Notes: a model not told the origin generated them from the sequence alone. 64,000 nucleotides of DNA from Hyphomonadaceae bacterium (GCA_022841905.1 JALHQO010000006.1:124001-188000); one strand, 5' to 3'. Counted from the stretch's first letter, positions 1-8,284 are shown. A program made the numbers and translations.

Positions 1-1
1 T

Positions 2-280
2 CGTTGGCATTGGCGCTCTGGGGCGTCCGACATCAGCTATCTCACGCTGAGCGCCGCGGGCCAGCTCGCCGACGCCGGCACGCTGAACGCCGATCCGAAT
101 GCGCGCGATCCGAGCTATCAGTGCGAAGTCTCGTGCGTTGATTGGTACGGCAACACGCGCGCGCTCTTCATCGGCAACCGCGTGTTCGGTTTATCGGCGA
201 CGGAGTTGATTGAAGGCGCGCTTGAAAACGGCCGCGTTGTCGAACGCCAGCGTCTCAATCTCTCGCGCCCACCTGCGTAG
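2..280 (+). CDS. C-terminal end of a beta-propeller-like secreted protein (partial)
   Basis: The reading frame enters from outside the window and ends at TAG 278-280, leaving 92 residues. The tail contains a GNRVFGLSATELIEG segment followed by a charged strand. This resembles the last blade of the secreted beta-propeller family distantly related to WD40 repeats (Pfam Beta_propel), whose members end with a similar 'R-x-F-x-L ... ELVEG' strand pair. Two cysteines (CEVSC) suggest an exported protein. The start, signal peptide and most of the domain lie upstream, so the family call rests on the tail only and the function is unknown. Confidence 0.5.
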   Translation, partial: RWHWRSGASDISYLTLSAAGQLADAGTLNADPNARDPSYQCEVSCVDWYGNTRALFIGNRVFGLSATELIEGALENGRVVERQRLNLSRPPA

Positions 281-458
281 CGCAAAAGTTCCCAGGGAAC
301 TTTCGCAGTCAAGAAGCGCGCTTCATTCGATGGAGTGCGACTGCTTTGTCACATGTCGCATCCAAGCGCAGGTCATCTGCGACACCTTGGACGGGCCTTA
401 ACTCATCGGCGTTCAAATGCTTCCGCGGGGATCAATTGCATCACCCAAGGGACTTACC

Positions 459-1502
459 ATGAATTTGAAATCCACTCTGGCGCTCACCGCGCTTCTCGCT
501 GGCGGCGCTGTCGCCGTCCCAGCCGCGGCTGACACGCGCGACATTTATGTTCGCGGCGATATCGGCGTCACCGTCGAAGGCGAACTCGAAGTTATCGAAG
601 AAGCGGACATTGACGACGAAGAGATGGCCGCGATCGGCATCGGCCGCGGCTTCGAGAACGGCTTCCGTCTCGAAGGCGAGTTCGCTTATCGCGACAACCA
701 GTTCGAAGAAGACGTGGCGCTCGGCGCCGTCGCTGAAGCCAAAGCGATCTCGCTGATGGCCAACCTGTTCTACGACTTCAACCGTCACGGCAGCCTGCAA
801 CCGTATATCGGCCTCGGCGTCGGCGCGGCGCAGATCGAATCCGAAGGCAGCGGCGTGCTCTTCGGTTGGGACGACGAATATACCGGCGTGGCCTATCAGG
901 GGCTCGTGGGCGTCAATTGGCAGTTCCACCAAAACTGGAGCGCCGATCTCGGCTATCGCTACTTCGTCGTGCCGGACGCCGAATTTGACGGCGTTGTCGA
1001 CATCACGCCCACCGCCTTCGAAGGCGATTATACCCACGAAGCGGTAACGCTCGGATTGCGCTACACGTTCGGCTCACCGGCGCCTGCGCCAGTTGCGGCG
1101 GCGCCGCCGCCGCCGCCGCGTCCGGCGCCCGCGCCGCAACCGCAGCCGCAAGCACAAGCGTGCCCGGTCTCGGAGTTCGTCGTGTACTTCGAATGGGATC
1201 GCTCGGCGCTCAATCAAGCGGCGCTTGAAACCGTCGACGCCGCCACCGCGCGCGCACGTCAGTGCAACGTGAACTCGGCTGTGGTCGTCGGCCATACCGA
1301 TACGTCGGGTTCGCCGGCCTACAATGAAGAACTCTCGGAGCGTCGTGCATCTATCGTGCGCGATGCGATGGTGGCCCGCGGCTTTGCGGCCGGCGCCATT
1401 CGCACTGAAGCCCGCGGCGAAGGCGCGCTCGCGCGTCCGACCGCCGATGGTGTCCGCGAACCGCTGAACCGCCGCACGGCGGTGACGATCAGCTTCCGCT
1501 AA
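459..1502 (+). CDS. OmpA-family outer membrane protein (beta-barrel plus peptidoglycan-binding domain)
   Basis: A 347-residue protein. Residues 1-24 are a classic signal peptide ending PAAA-D. Residues about 25-205 form an acidic beta-barrel of the OmpA-like porin type, ending in an aromatic strand (LRYTF). A Pro/Ala-rich linker (about 206-235) follows. The C-terminal OmpA domain (about 240-347) carries the peptidoglycan-binding signature (VVVGHTDTSG, then the NxxLSxxRA-type ELSERRA and the final LNRRTAVTI). It should anchor the outer membrane to the cell wall. ATG 459 was chosen because it directly begins the signal peptide and has AAGGGA six bases upstream; an in-frame ATG at 417 lacks this. 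The gene stands alone, with an intrinsic terminator 29 bases after its stop. Confidence 0.93.
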   Translation: MNLKSTLALTALLAGGAVAVPAAADTRDIYVRGDIGVTVEGELEVIEEADIDDEEMAAIGIGRGFENGFRLEGEFAYRDNQFEEDVALGAVAEAKAISLMANLFYDFNRHGSLQPYIGLGVGAAQIESEGSGVLFGWDDEYTGVAYQGLVGVNWQFHQNWSADLGYRYFVVPDAEFDGVVDITPTAFEGDYTHEAVTLGLRYTFGSPAPAPVAAAPPPPPRPAPAPQPQPQAQACPVSEFVVYFEWDRSALNQAALETVDAATARARQCNVNSAVVVGHTDTSGSPAYNEELSERRASIVRDAMVARGFAAGAIRTEARGEGALARPTADGVREPLNRRTAVTISFR

Positions 1503-1530
1503 CACTGAAGCCCGTTCGAACCAAAGCTGG

Positions 1531-1566
1531 AGGCGGCGGAGCTCAAACTCCGCCGCCTCTTTCTTT
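1531..1566 (+). terminator. Rho-independent terminator of the OmpA-family gene
   Basis: An 11-bp perfect GC-rich stem (1531-1541 pairing with 1548-1558) closes a six-base loop and is followed by a T-rich run (1558-1566). It lies 29 bases past the OmpA stop and just before the end of the convergent K+ channel gene. Confidence 0.85.
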
Positions 1567-1569
1567 GCG

Positions 1570-2409
1570 CTACTCCGTCGGTGCGCGCTTGGCCTTGGCG
1601 TCATGCGCCTTTTGCGCGCGTTCGTGACGCTCGCGAAACTCCTCCGCAAACGCCGAAGCCAGAATACCAGTCGGCATCGCCACGATGCCGATGCCTGCGA
1701 GCGCGACAATGCCGGCCGCAACGCGCCCCCACGCCGTTTCAGGATAGACGTCGCCATAACCGACAGTCGTCAGAGTCACGATCGCCCACCAGAGCGAGCG
1801 GATGATCGAGCCGAACGCCTCGGGCTTCTCTTCGCCTTCAATGAAATAGAGCATCATCGCCGCGATATAGAGTTGCGCCGCCGCGACGCAGAGCGCGGCC
1901 AGCAACGGCGCCCAAGCGCGCTTCACTGCCGAGCCGACAATCGCAAACGCCGGCACGTAGCGCGCCAGCTTGAATAAGCGGAAGAGGCGCAAGGCCCGCA
2001 ACGCCGCTAGCCACCCGCCCGCCGCCTGCGGGTAAAACAGAATAACGATCAGCTCCGGCAGAAACGCCAGCACGTCGGCAATGGTGATCGGCTGCGCTAG
2101 AAATTTAAGGCGCCCTACGACACCTTTGTGCGCCGGGTTCTCGCCCTCGGACCAAAAGCGCAGCGCGAACTCCGCCGCGAACACCCACACCACGATCAGA
2201 TTGATCTGCGCCACGATCCCGCGCACCCACGGCTCAAGCGTCGTGTCGGCGCGCGCCGCTTCGGTTTCCAGCGCAAGCGAGAAGAGGCTGACGATCACCA
2301 GCAGAATGATCGTCGCCGAGAAAGCGTTGATGCCGCCGGGCTGATCCGGCTCCAGCCAGTCGTGCACATACGCCTTCGCCGTGGCGTGCTTGCGCTTGAT
2401 CAACGGCAT
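1570..2409 (-). CDS. Voltage-gated potassium-channel-like ion transporter
   Basis: A 279-residue inner-membrane channel. The selectivity filter is explicit: TLTTVGYGDVYP near residue 217. Six hydrophobic segments are visible; the fourth carries regularly spaced arginines (RALRLFRLFKLARY, about residues 138-152), the S4 voltage-sensor pattern. The protein ends in a short charged tail. The length fits bacterial Kv-type channels (PF00520). The start is supported by AAGGAG five bases upstream. It is last in a minus-strand run after the SMR exporter, 55 bases from it. The transported ion is inferred from the filter; gating was not established. Confidence 0.9.
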   Translation of the reverse strand: MPLIKRKHATAKAYVHDWLEPDQPGGINAFSATIILLVIVSLFSLALETEAARADTTLEPWVRGIVAQINLIVVWVFAAEFALRFWSEGENPAHKGVVGRLKFLAQPITIADVLAFLPELIVILFYPQAAGGWLAALRALRLFRLFKLARYVPAFAIVGSAVKRAWAPLLAALCVAAAQLYIAAMMLYFIEGEEKPEAFGSIIRSLWWAIVTLTTVGYGDVYPETAWGRVAAGIVALAGIGIVAMPTGILASAFAEEFRERHERAQKAHDAKAKRAPTE

Positions 2410-2464
2410 AGCGGCTCCTTGAGCCCCGTCATTAGCGCCGCGCCGACTTTACCCGCAAGCTCGT

Positions 2465-2788
2465 TCAGCCAGGCGTTGCGAGCTTCAAGCCCACCACACC
2501 CGCAACGATCAGCGCAATACACGCCAAGCGCATGGCGTTTGCGCTTTCGCCAAAGAGGTATAGCCCAGCGATCGCAGCGCCCACCGCGCCGATGCCGGTC
2601 CACACCGCGTACGCCGTGCCGATCGGCAGCGTCTTCACCGCCCAGCCGAGCAGCACCATCGAGATCACGAGCGAGATCACGGTGAAACCTGTCCACCATG
2701 GCTTGGAGAAGCCCTCGGAATATTTGAGCCCGATCACCCAGCCGATCTCAGCGACGCCCGCGAGCCCCAGCAACACCCAAGCCTGCAT
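2465..2788 (-). CDS. sugE: Small multidrug resistance (SMR) family exporter, SugE/Gdx-like
   Basis: A 107-residue, four-helix membrane protein. The first helix carries the conserved glutamate of SMR proteins (GVAEIGWV, Glu14) that couples export to proton entry. The segment AYAVWTGIGAVG matches the Gdx/SugE subgroup, which exports guanidinium, better than the EmrE drug exporters. ATG 2788 was chosen because AGGAG lies eight bases upstream and the length equals the family norm. The DUF4870 gene ends 11 bases upstream, so the two are probably co-transcribed. I saw no guanidine riboswitch. The substrate is inferred from family resemblance. Confidence 0.88.
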   Translation of the reverse strand: MQAWVLLGLAGVAEIGWVIGLKYSEGFSKPWWTGFTVISLVISMVLLGWAVKTLPIGTAYAVWTGIGAVGAAIAGLYLFGESANAMRLACIALIVAGVVGLKLATPG

Positions 2789-2799
2789 CGAAAGCGCTC

Positions 2800-3171
2800 C
2801 TACTTCGGGCGCCCGTCGAGCAGTGCAAGCAGGCCCAAAAACGAAACGACCGTGAACCAGATGAAGATGCAGATGGCCGCGATCCAGACCAGCAGCAGGA
2901 TCGGGAAGCCAATCAGCATGATCGTCAGCATCCAGCCGATCAAGCAAAGGATGGCGATGCCGATCGACCACCAGAACGCCGTGAACCAAATGCGCACCTG
3001 ATAATCCAAGTGCGAACGCGCCAACGGCCCCGCGCCCTCGCGCGACGCAATCGCCACGATCACGCCGACCAGCGCGAAAATCGCGAAGCTCGGAATGCTC
3101 AACAGATAGAACACGTAAACCGCGAGCGCCGAGAGCCGGCCGGGCTGTGAGGGGAGAGGTGCGCTGGTCAT
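2800..3171 (-). CDS. DUF4870-like small membrane protein
   Basis: A 123-residue protein with a short polar head followed by three or four hydrophobic segments. The internal pattern 'RSHLDYQVRIWFTAFWW' is typical of the DUF4870/Tic20-like family of small integral membrane proteins. The function is unknown in the family. It sits between xerD (48 bases upstream) and the SMR exporter (11 bases downstream) on the same strand. The start has only a weak GGTAGG directly upstream. Confidence 0.75.
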   Translation of the reverse strand: MTSAPLPSQPGRLSALAVYVFYLLSIPSFAIFALVGVIVAIASREGAGPLARSHLDYQVRIWFTAFWWSIGIAILCLIGWMLTIMLIGFPILLLVWIAAICIFIWFTVVSFLGLLALLDGRPK

Positions 3172-3219
3172 CCTACCGCAACGAGATGGCGCCAGAGCGG
3201 TTCCAACGCAAGACTTGCG

Positions 3220-4122
3220 TCACTTCTTCTTCGCCAGCGGATGCTTGGTTTCCACCAGGGTTCTTAACCGTCCCTCGGCCACGTGCGTGTAAATCTGCGT
3301 CGTCGCGATATCGGCGTGGCCGAGCAGCGTCTGCACCGTGCGCAGATCAGCGCCGCCTTCAACCAAGTGCGTTGCAAACGCGTGGCGCAGCACGTGCGGG
3401 CTGACGCGCGTCGGATCGATGCCGGCTTTCACCGCCGCCGTCTCCAGCATTTGCCCGACGCGCCGGCGCGTCAGCTTGCCGTCCGCCGCGCTTGTGCTGG
3501 GAAATAGCCATCGCGCAGCACGCTCACGCGCCGCTTCCGCTTTCGGCAGCGCCGCTGTGCGCGCGGCCAAGTGCGCATCGAGTGCGGCGAGGGCCGGGCC
3601 GCCGAGCGCCACCAAGCGCTCTTTGCCGCCTTTGCCTTCGATCACCATGTGCTCTTGGCCCGGCTTCGGCGCCATGCGCAGCGGCAACGACACAAGCTCG
3701 CTCACGCGCAATCCAGCGCCATAGAGTAACTCAATGATCGCCTTGTCGCGCGGCGACTCCGCCGCCGCGATCAGCCGCTCGATCTCCTCCACCGAAAGCG
3801 TCTTCGGCAGCGACCGCGCGCGCTTGGGCGCATCGAGGCGCGATGTCGGATCGTCAGCCCGTATGTTCTCGCCGAGCAGGAAGCGATAGAACTGCCTGAG
3901 CGCTGAAATCCGCCGTCGCGCCGTCGCCGGCGCGAGACCGCGTCGGCCCATCTCCGCCACATACGCCTCGATCGTTTCAGCGCTCGCGTCCTTCAGCCCG
4001 CCGCGCACGCCGCCGCGCGCATCCTCCAGATCGCGCGCGTACGCATCCAGCGTATTCGCCCGCGCCCCGCGCTCGGCGGAGAGCATTTCCAGAAACGCCT
4101 CGATCAAAGCGGAATCGCTCAT
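3220..4122 (-). CDS. xerD: Tyrosine site-specific recombinase XerD
   Basis: A 300-residue recombinase that, with XerC, resolves chromosome dimers at dif during division. The N-terminal SAM-like core-binding domain covers about residues 5-95 and the catalytic domain about 105-295. All catalytic residues are visible: Arg139 (GAGLRVSEL), Lys164 (GKGGKER), His243/Arg246 (HVLRH), His269 (LGHA) and the nucleophile Tyr278 (TQIYTHV). The length is that of chromosomal Xer proteins. AGGA lies seven bases before the ATG. XerD rather than XerC is suggested by proximity to aroK-aroB, a common alphaproteobacterial arrangement; this is inference. Confidence 0.92.
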   Translation of the reverse strand: MSDSALIEAFLEMLSAERGARANTLDAYARDLEDARGGVRGGLKDASAETIEAYVAEMGRRGLAPATARRRISALRQFYRFLLGENIRADDPTSRLDAPKRARSLPKTLSVEEIERLIAAAESPRDKAIIELLYGAGLRVSELVSLPLRMAPKPGQEHMVIEGKGGKERLVALGGPALAALDAHLAARTAALPKAEAARERAARWLFPSTSAADGKLTRRRVGQMLETAAVKAGIDPTRVSPHVLRHAFATHLVEGGADLRTVQTLLGHADIATTQIYTHVAEGRLRTLVETKHPLAKKK

Positions 4123-4131
4123 GCGCGCATC

Positions 4132-5247
4132 CTAGCGGCTTTGCGCGGCCAGCGAGCGGTCAATCATGGCGGCCAGCACTTGCGGATCGTGCCACGGCAC
4201 GTCGTGCAGCGCGGTGCGCAAGTAAGGGCTATCGGTGTCCCGCGCCCATTCATTGGGAAACAGCGCCGCATACTCATGCGTGCGCGGCGGCGGCGGCGGC
4301 GGCGGTTGGCCGCTGAGTGCGGCCATGAACACAGCGGAGAGGTCAACGCCGAAACAGGTGAGGTGGCCTGTGGGCATCAGGCGCGGGTTGATCTCGATGA
4401 AGTGCGCTTTGCCCTCGGGATCGACGATATAGTCGAAGCCTGAAAAGCCGTTGAGGCCGTACTCCTCGAAGAGCTGAAACGCGTGCCGCACGATGTCGTC
4501 GCGGTGATCATGCAAGGCAACGCTGGTGGCGCCGTTCTCCGTCGAGCAGCGATGCTTCACGAAGCTGAAGCCCGCCAGCGGCCGCCCAGAAACGCCGCTC
4601 ACCGTCGCGCCGTACACCGTGCCCGGCACAAACTTCTGCAGCACGAAGGTGGCGTTGCGCGGGTGGGGCTGAGGTTGCGCCAGCGCGCCCGCGAGCGCTT
4701 CCCGGTCGCGGCAAATGCTAACGCCGTGGCCAGACGCAAAGCCGTCGCGCTTCACCACTACCGGATAGCCATGCGCGGCCGCGAACGCCTCTGCGTCGGC
4801 GAGCCCAGGATTGGCGACGCAGGGCGGCGCAGGGCAGAGCTGGCGATGCTGCTGTGCGACGATGAAATCGGAATCGGACGCCAGTAAACGCGCAGTCGGC
4901 GCGTTTGGCATCGAACGCACCATCATCGTCCGCGTGGTCTCGCTAGTCTCGAGTTGATCCATGCGCGTGACGAACTTGGCCAAAGCGGCGAACGCCAAAT
5001 CGTCGCCCGGCAAAACAGCATGCGCGCCGAAGTCCTCGGCCAGCGCCCGCAGCACTGACGGCATCGCCCGGAAGAGGTCATCGACGGGCATGATGATGTC
5101 TGCAGCTTTGAAGCGCGTCAGCGCCGCGTAACTGCCCGGCGGCGCGACGACGCACACGTCAGCGCCGCACTTGGTCAGCGCCGCGGCCGTTCTCGGCGGC
5201 GCGGCCCAGTTGGTCGCCGTGCACAAAATGCCGAGCCGCTCGGCCAT
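4132..5247 (-). CDS. ATP-grasp domain protein of unknown substrate
   Basis: A 371-residue soluble protein. The N-terminal third is a Rossmann-like pre-ATP-grasp region. The middle has ATP-grasp features: PVVVKRDGFASGHGVSIC (nucleotide-binding lysine and glycine loop), FVLQKFVPGTVYGATVSG, and the metal-binding end GFDYIVDPEGKAHFIEINPRL (the broken 'D...EINPR' motif). This fold ligates a carboxylate to an amine or thiol using ATP; the substrates cannot be read from sequence. A Pro-rich strip (PPPPPPPR) lies near residue 320. xerD follows nine bases downstream. A GGGGGAG ribosome site precedes the ATG. Confidence 0.85.
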   Translation of the reverse strand: MAERLGILCTATNWAAPPRTAAALTKCGADVCVVAPPGSYAALTRFKAADIIMPVDDLFRAMPSVLRALAEDFGAHAVLPGDDLAFAALAKFVTRMDQLETSETTRTMMVRSMPNAPTARLLASDSDFIVAQQHRQLCPAPPCVANPGLADAEAFAAAHGYPVVVKRDGFASGHGVSICRDREALAGALAQPQPHPRNATFVLQKFVPGTVYGATVSGVSGRPLAGFSFVKHRCSTENGATSVALHDHRDDIVRHAFQLFEEYGLNGFSGFDYIVDPEGKAHFIEINPRLMPTGHLTCFGVDLSAVFMAALSGQPPPPPPPRTHEYAALFPNEWARDTDSPYLRTALHDVPWHDPQVLAAMIDRSLAAQSR

Positions 5248-5331
5248 GAACTCCCCCTGTCGTCAGCACTAGCAGCGCCTCCGAGCGGGAACAATTCTAC
5301 CTGCGCTCCGTTCGCAAACAAAGGAGCCCCC

Positions 5332-5836
5332 ATGACCAACGACGCTGAAATCCGCGAGAAATTCTGGAAGCATCTGAAGTCCGAGCGCACCATCATGATC
5401 CGCCTGATCAACGATCCGAGCGCCACGCTCAGCCGATGACGGCCCCTCGAAGGCGACGATGAGAGCGGTCCGATCTGGATCTTCTCATCTAAGGACACCG
5501 ACTTCGTCCGCGCCATTAACGGCAGCGCGCGGGTGATGACGCAATTCGTATCCAACGGGCACGAACTGTTTGCCTGCTTCGATGGCGATATCAGCCTGAA
5601 CAACGATCGCGCCATGATCGAGAAGCTCTGGAACCCATGGGTCGCCGCATGGTTCGAAGGCGGCAAGGATGATCCGAAGCTTCAATTACTCCGCCTCGAC
5701 CCCGGCCACGCGCAAATCTAGGCTCAACGAAAACAGCCTGTTCGCCGGCGTGAAAATGCTGCTCGGCGCCGATCCGAAGAAAGACTTTGCGGACAAGGTC
5801 GCCGACGTGAACCTGGGCAACAGCCGGCCGAGCTAG
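5332..5836 (+). pseudogene. Broken PNPOx-like (general stress protein 26-type) flavin-binding gene
   Basis: The ATG at 5332 has AAGGAG five bases upstream and opens a protein starting MTNDAEIREKFWKHLKSER, like the pyridoxamine-5'-phosphate-oxidase-like stress-protein family (split-barrel FMN fold). Two lesions interrupt it. An in-frame TGA at 5437-5439 falls where the family reads 'RPMTAPLE', apparently after small compensating deletions. A second stop, TAG at 5719-5721, arises from one extra A in what would be TGG. Skipping that base restores a typical tail (WLNENSLFAGVKMLLG...) to TAG 5834-5836. Either a decaying gene or assembly errors; the intact length would be about 168 residues. The stop overlaps the convergent parE end. 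Confidence 0.72.
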
Positions 5837-6135
5837 GATTCCTCGTCGAAGTACGAGCCTAGATCCATCGACATATGCGGGACACCGATGATGTGAACAT
5901 CATCGGTGTCCAACTTATAGAAGATGAGATGAGTGCCTTGCGGAAAGCTGCGATAGCCGCGCGCGATCTCGTCTCGTGGACGGCCCGCCGTTGGATGTTC
6001 GGCGAGCCACTGAAAACGTTTCAGGAGGTCTCCAGTGTAGCGACGTGCCTGCGCTTCACCCCGCTTCTCGGAGGTATATGCGCCGATCGTCTCCAGGTCT
6101 CGCAACGCTGCGCGCGCGATCCGGTAGCGTTTCAT
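5833..6135 (-). CDS. parE: ParE/RelE-family toxin of a type II toxin-antitoxin pair
   Basis: A 100-residue basic protein with the ParE/RelE plasmid-stabilisation fold pattern: an N-terminal YRIARAALRDLETIGAYT helix, the central RRY..LLKRFQWLAEHPTAGRPRDEIARGYRSFP block, and the C-terminal HLIFYKLDTDDVHIIGV strand. ParE members poison DNA gyrase; RelE members cut mRNA. The target here is inferred from the ParD-type partner. It overlaps the antitoxin gene by four bases (ATGA), so translation is coupled and the antitoxin is made first. Its stop overlaps the end of the broken PNPOx-like gene on the other strand. Confidence 0.9.
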   Translation of the reverse strand: MKRYRIARAALRDLETIGAYTSEKRGEAQARRYTGDLLKRFQWLAEHPTAGRPRDEIARGYRSFPQGTHLIFYKLDTDDVHIIGVPHMSMDLGSYFDEES

Positions 6136-6386
6136 TTTCTGGCGCGAGCCTTGGCGCCCTGCATGATGCTATCGACTGTTACGTTATCGACGAATTCGCC
6201 ACGCGCCGCTTGCGCCGCGCCCTCCGCCAAGTGCGTGCGGAGCGCCTCGAGCTTCTGGCTACGCTCTTCCAGTTCGCGCAGCGCAGCCCGCATGACATCG
6301 CTAGCGGACGCATAGCGGCCGGAGGCGACTTCGCGTTCGATGAAGTCTTCCCAATGCGGGCCAAGCGTCAGAGAGGTCGAAGCCAC
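6132..6386 (-). CDS. parD: ParD-family ribbon-helix-helix antitoxin
   Basis: An 84-residue protein. The N-terminal ribbon-helix-helix DNA-binding domain (about residues 3-45; TSLTLGPHWEDFIEREVASGRYAS..DVMRAALRELEE) is followed by a helical, charged C-terminal arm that should wrap and neutralise the toxin. The start codon is GTG at 6386, with GGAG about nine bases upstream. It is first in a two-gene operon with parE. The promoter region carries an inverted repeat (6396-6427) that overlaps the ribosome site, fitting autorepression by the ParDE complex. Confidence 0.9.
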   Translation of the reverse strand: MASTSLTLGPHWEDFIEREVASGRYASASDVMRAALRELEERSQKLEALRTHLAEGAAQAARGEFVDNVTVDSIMQGAKARARK

Positions 6387-6395
6387 GGGTGCAAA

Positions 6396-6427
6396 CTCCA
6401 GTATTCATTTTGAATATATCGCTGGAG
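6396..6427 (-). promoter_or_regulatory. Likely ParD operator (nested inverted repeats)
   Basis: The outer arms CTCCAG (6396-6401) and CTGGAG (6422-6427) flank inner arms TATTCA (6402-6407) and TGAATA (6411-6416) around a three-base centre. The AT-rich centre contrasts with the surroundings and lies 10-40 bases before the parD GTG. Ribbon-helix-helix antitoxins bind such repeats. Binding is inferred. Confidence 0.6.
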
Positions 6428-6447
6428 CTAGCCTACGGCAAGCTTCC

Positions 6448-8088
6448 TTAGCTCGCCGGCGCCCCAGCCAGGATCGCCTCCACCGCGATCCGGCGCGCGT
6501 CGTCGTCGAGGCGCAAGCCGCGCAGCGCGCGGATGATCCGTTCTAGCGATTCCGCGTCGAGCCGCGCGGGTCCGCCCTCGCCGGCGGCGACGACGGCGAG
6601 CAAGGCGCCTTCGCCGATCGCGCCGCGCTCAACCGCGCTCGCGAGCGCCAGCATCGCGCCGGACTCCGCGCGCGCCCCGCCTTGCGGCGCATTGGCCAAT
6701 ACGAACGCTTGTGTCGGCCCGTTCACAGGCGCGCCGAGTGCGGCGAGGATCGCCACATCGCGCGCAGCGGCGCGCGGTTGGCCGGCGCCGCGATCGATGC
6801 GGCGTTGCAGCGCCATCGTGCCTTGTTCGCCGCGCGCGCCAGTCATCGCAACCAAGGCCGCATCGAGTGGCGCGAGCACTGCTTCGTCGGCCCCGGCTTG
6901 GCGGGCGCTTGCGATCAGCCGGGTGCCGTTAGCGACATCGCCATTGAGCAGGGTGGCGCGCGCGAACAACACGGCCGCCGCAACATCCGGCGCCGTTTGC
7001 AGGGTGGAGATTTCGCGCTGGAAGAAGCGCGACACCGCCGCGAACTCAGCTGGCGCGCTCGCTTGGCGCAATGCGTCAGCGATCGCCGAGGTCGTTTCTA
7101 GCGCCGACACCGCGCCCGCTTCCGAACCCGCAGCCGCAGGCGGCGGCGTCACCGTTGCGATACGCCGCAAGGAAGCGACTACAGCCGGCAAGCCGGACGT
7201 GATCTCGGCCGGCGTCGCCGCCAATATTGGGCGCGTGTCGGCCGCTGACAACGCGCCGCGCCGGAAGGCAAGCCAAGCCGCTTGCGCGCGTTGCGGTTGC
7301 GGCGCGGCGTCGGCGCGGGCGAGCGCGATTAGCGCTAGCGTGGAAGAGTCGTTCAGCGCGTTCGGACCGGGCCGCAAGCCAGCCGCCATGGAAAGCTGTG
7401 CGGCGAGCGAATTGTCGTAGCGCGCCGCTGGCGGCCGCGCTGCTGGCGCGCCGCCTGCAGCGGCAATCGCGCCGGTATACCAGGCATCCGCCGCATTTTG
7501 CGCGCGCGCGAACTCCAGCGCCAAATCGGCTGCGGCGCGATCGCCGGTCACGGCCGCGCAATAGGCGCGCAAGCGCAGGAAAAACACAGGCGGCGTTTCA
7601 CCCGCATTGGCGCCTCGGCCGCGGGCGCACGCTTCAGCGCGGCGTCCGCGCGCCAGTTCGGCCTGCGCCGCAAACATCGCGATGCCCGGATCGTTCAGCG
7701 ACGCGCCCGCGCCTGACGCCATCGTCGCCAGTTCGTCGGCGGCGCCCATTTTGCCGAGCGCCTCGAAACGCCGTCGCACAGCTACCGTCCCATCGCCGCG
7801 CGGCGCTTCACCACCGGAGAACAGCACGCGCCGCGCCAAGCCCAATGTCGCTGGCGAGTCGTAGACTGCCGGCAGCCGATCGAAGATCACAGCCAGCACG
7901 TCCGGATCGCTGCGCGTCCACAGATCGGCGGGCAGGGCGCCGTCAGCGCGTGACAAAGCGCTCACGCTCCAGCCGTCGAGCTGGCTCAGCTCTTGGGTCT
8001 CGACCGGGCGCGGCAGATTGTTCTGGGCGAGAGCGGTCATCGGCGTGAGCGCGGTAAACGCCGCCAGCGCCAAGCTGCGGTTAAGCAT
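6448..8088 (-). CDS. Exported alanine-rich alpha-helical protein of unknown function
   Basis: A 546-residue protein. Residues 1-21 are a clear signal peptide (cleavage after TALA). The rest is rich in Ala, Arg and Gly, predicted mostly helical, with repeating 'A-x-LARGRRAEA'-like helices suggestive of a helical-repeat scaffold; no catalytic motif was recognised. ATG 8088 is preferred over a longer in-frame start because it opens the signal peptide and has AAGGA eight bases upstream. The 63-residue membrane-protein gene ends only four bases before it, so the two form an operon transcribed away from aroK. Two parDE-side genes follow on the same strand. Confidence 0.7.
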   Translation of the reverse strand: MLNRSLALAAFTALTPMTALAQNNLPRPVETQELSQLDGWSVSALSRADGALPADLWTRSDPDVLAVIFDRLPAVYDSPATLGLARRVLFSGGEAPRGDGTVAVRRRFEALGKMGAADELATMASGAGASLNDPGIAMFAAQAELARGRRAEACARGRGANAGETPPVFFLRLRAYCAAVTGDRAAADLALEFARAQNAADAWYTGAIAAAGGAPAARPPAARYDNSLAAQLSMAAGLRPGPNALNDSSTLALIALARADAAPQPQRAQAAWLAFRRGALSAADTRPILAATPAEITSGLPAVVASLRRIATVTPPPAAAGSEAGAVSALETTSAIADALRQASAPAEFAAVSRFFQREISTLQTAPDVAAAVLFARATLLNGDVANGTRLIASARQAGADEAVLAPLDAALVAMTGARGEQGTMALQRRIDRGAGQPRAAARDVAILAALGAPVNGPTQAFVLANAPQGGARAESGAMLALASAVERGAIGEGALLAVVAAGEGGPARLDAESLERIIRALRGLRLDDDARRIAVEAILAGAPAS

Positions 8089-8092
8089 GAAA

Positions 8093-8284
8093 CTAATCCT
8101 TGAAGGCGTCTTCCAGCTCGACGCGGATTTCTTGGCGCTCGGGCGCAAGCACGTCGGACTGGCGGATAAAGAAGATGAAGGCGGCGATCACGGCGACAAC
8201 GCCGAGCCCGATTGCGATATAGCCCACCTGCGGCGGTGCCCGCCGGGCGAACGAAGAGGAGCGCCGTCGTCTGCGTCGGAACAT
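8093..8284 (-). CDS. Small single-pass membrane protein, unknown
   Basis: A 63-residue protein: an Arg-rich cytoplasmic head (FRRRRRRSS), one transmembrane helix (about residues 22-41, YIAIGLGVVAVIAAFIFFI), then an acidic tail ending ELEDAFKD. It is first in an operon with the exported helical protein four bases downstream, and its promoter must lie in the 110-base gap shared with aroK. The pairing suggests a membrane anchor or partner for the exported protein. No family was recognised. Confidence 0.65.
   Translation of the reverse strand: MFRRRRRRSSSFARRAPPQVGYIAIGLGVVAVIAAFIFFIRQSDVLAPERQEIRVELEDAFKD

Noticed and set aside
2465-3171. Guanidine riboswitch upstream of the SugE/Gdx-like exporter
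   Set aside because: Only 11 bases separate it from the preceding gene, and no ykkC-type or mini-ykkC (ACGR hairpin pair) structure is visible.
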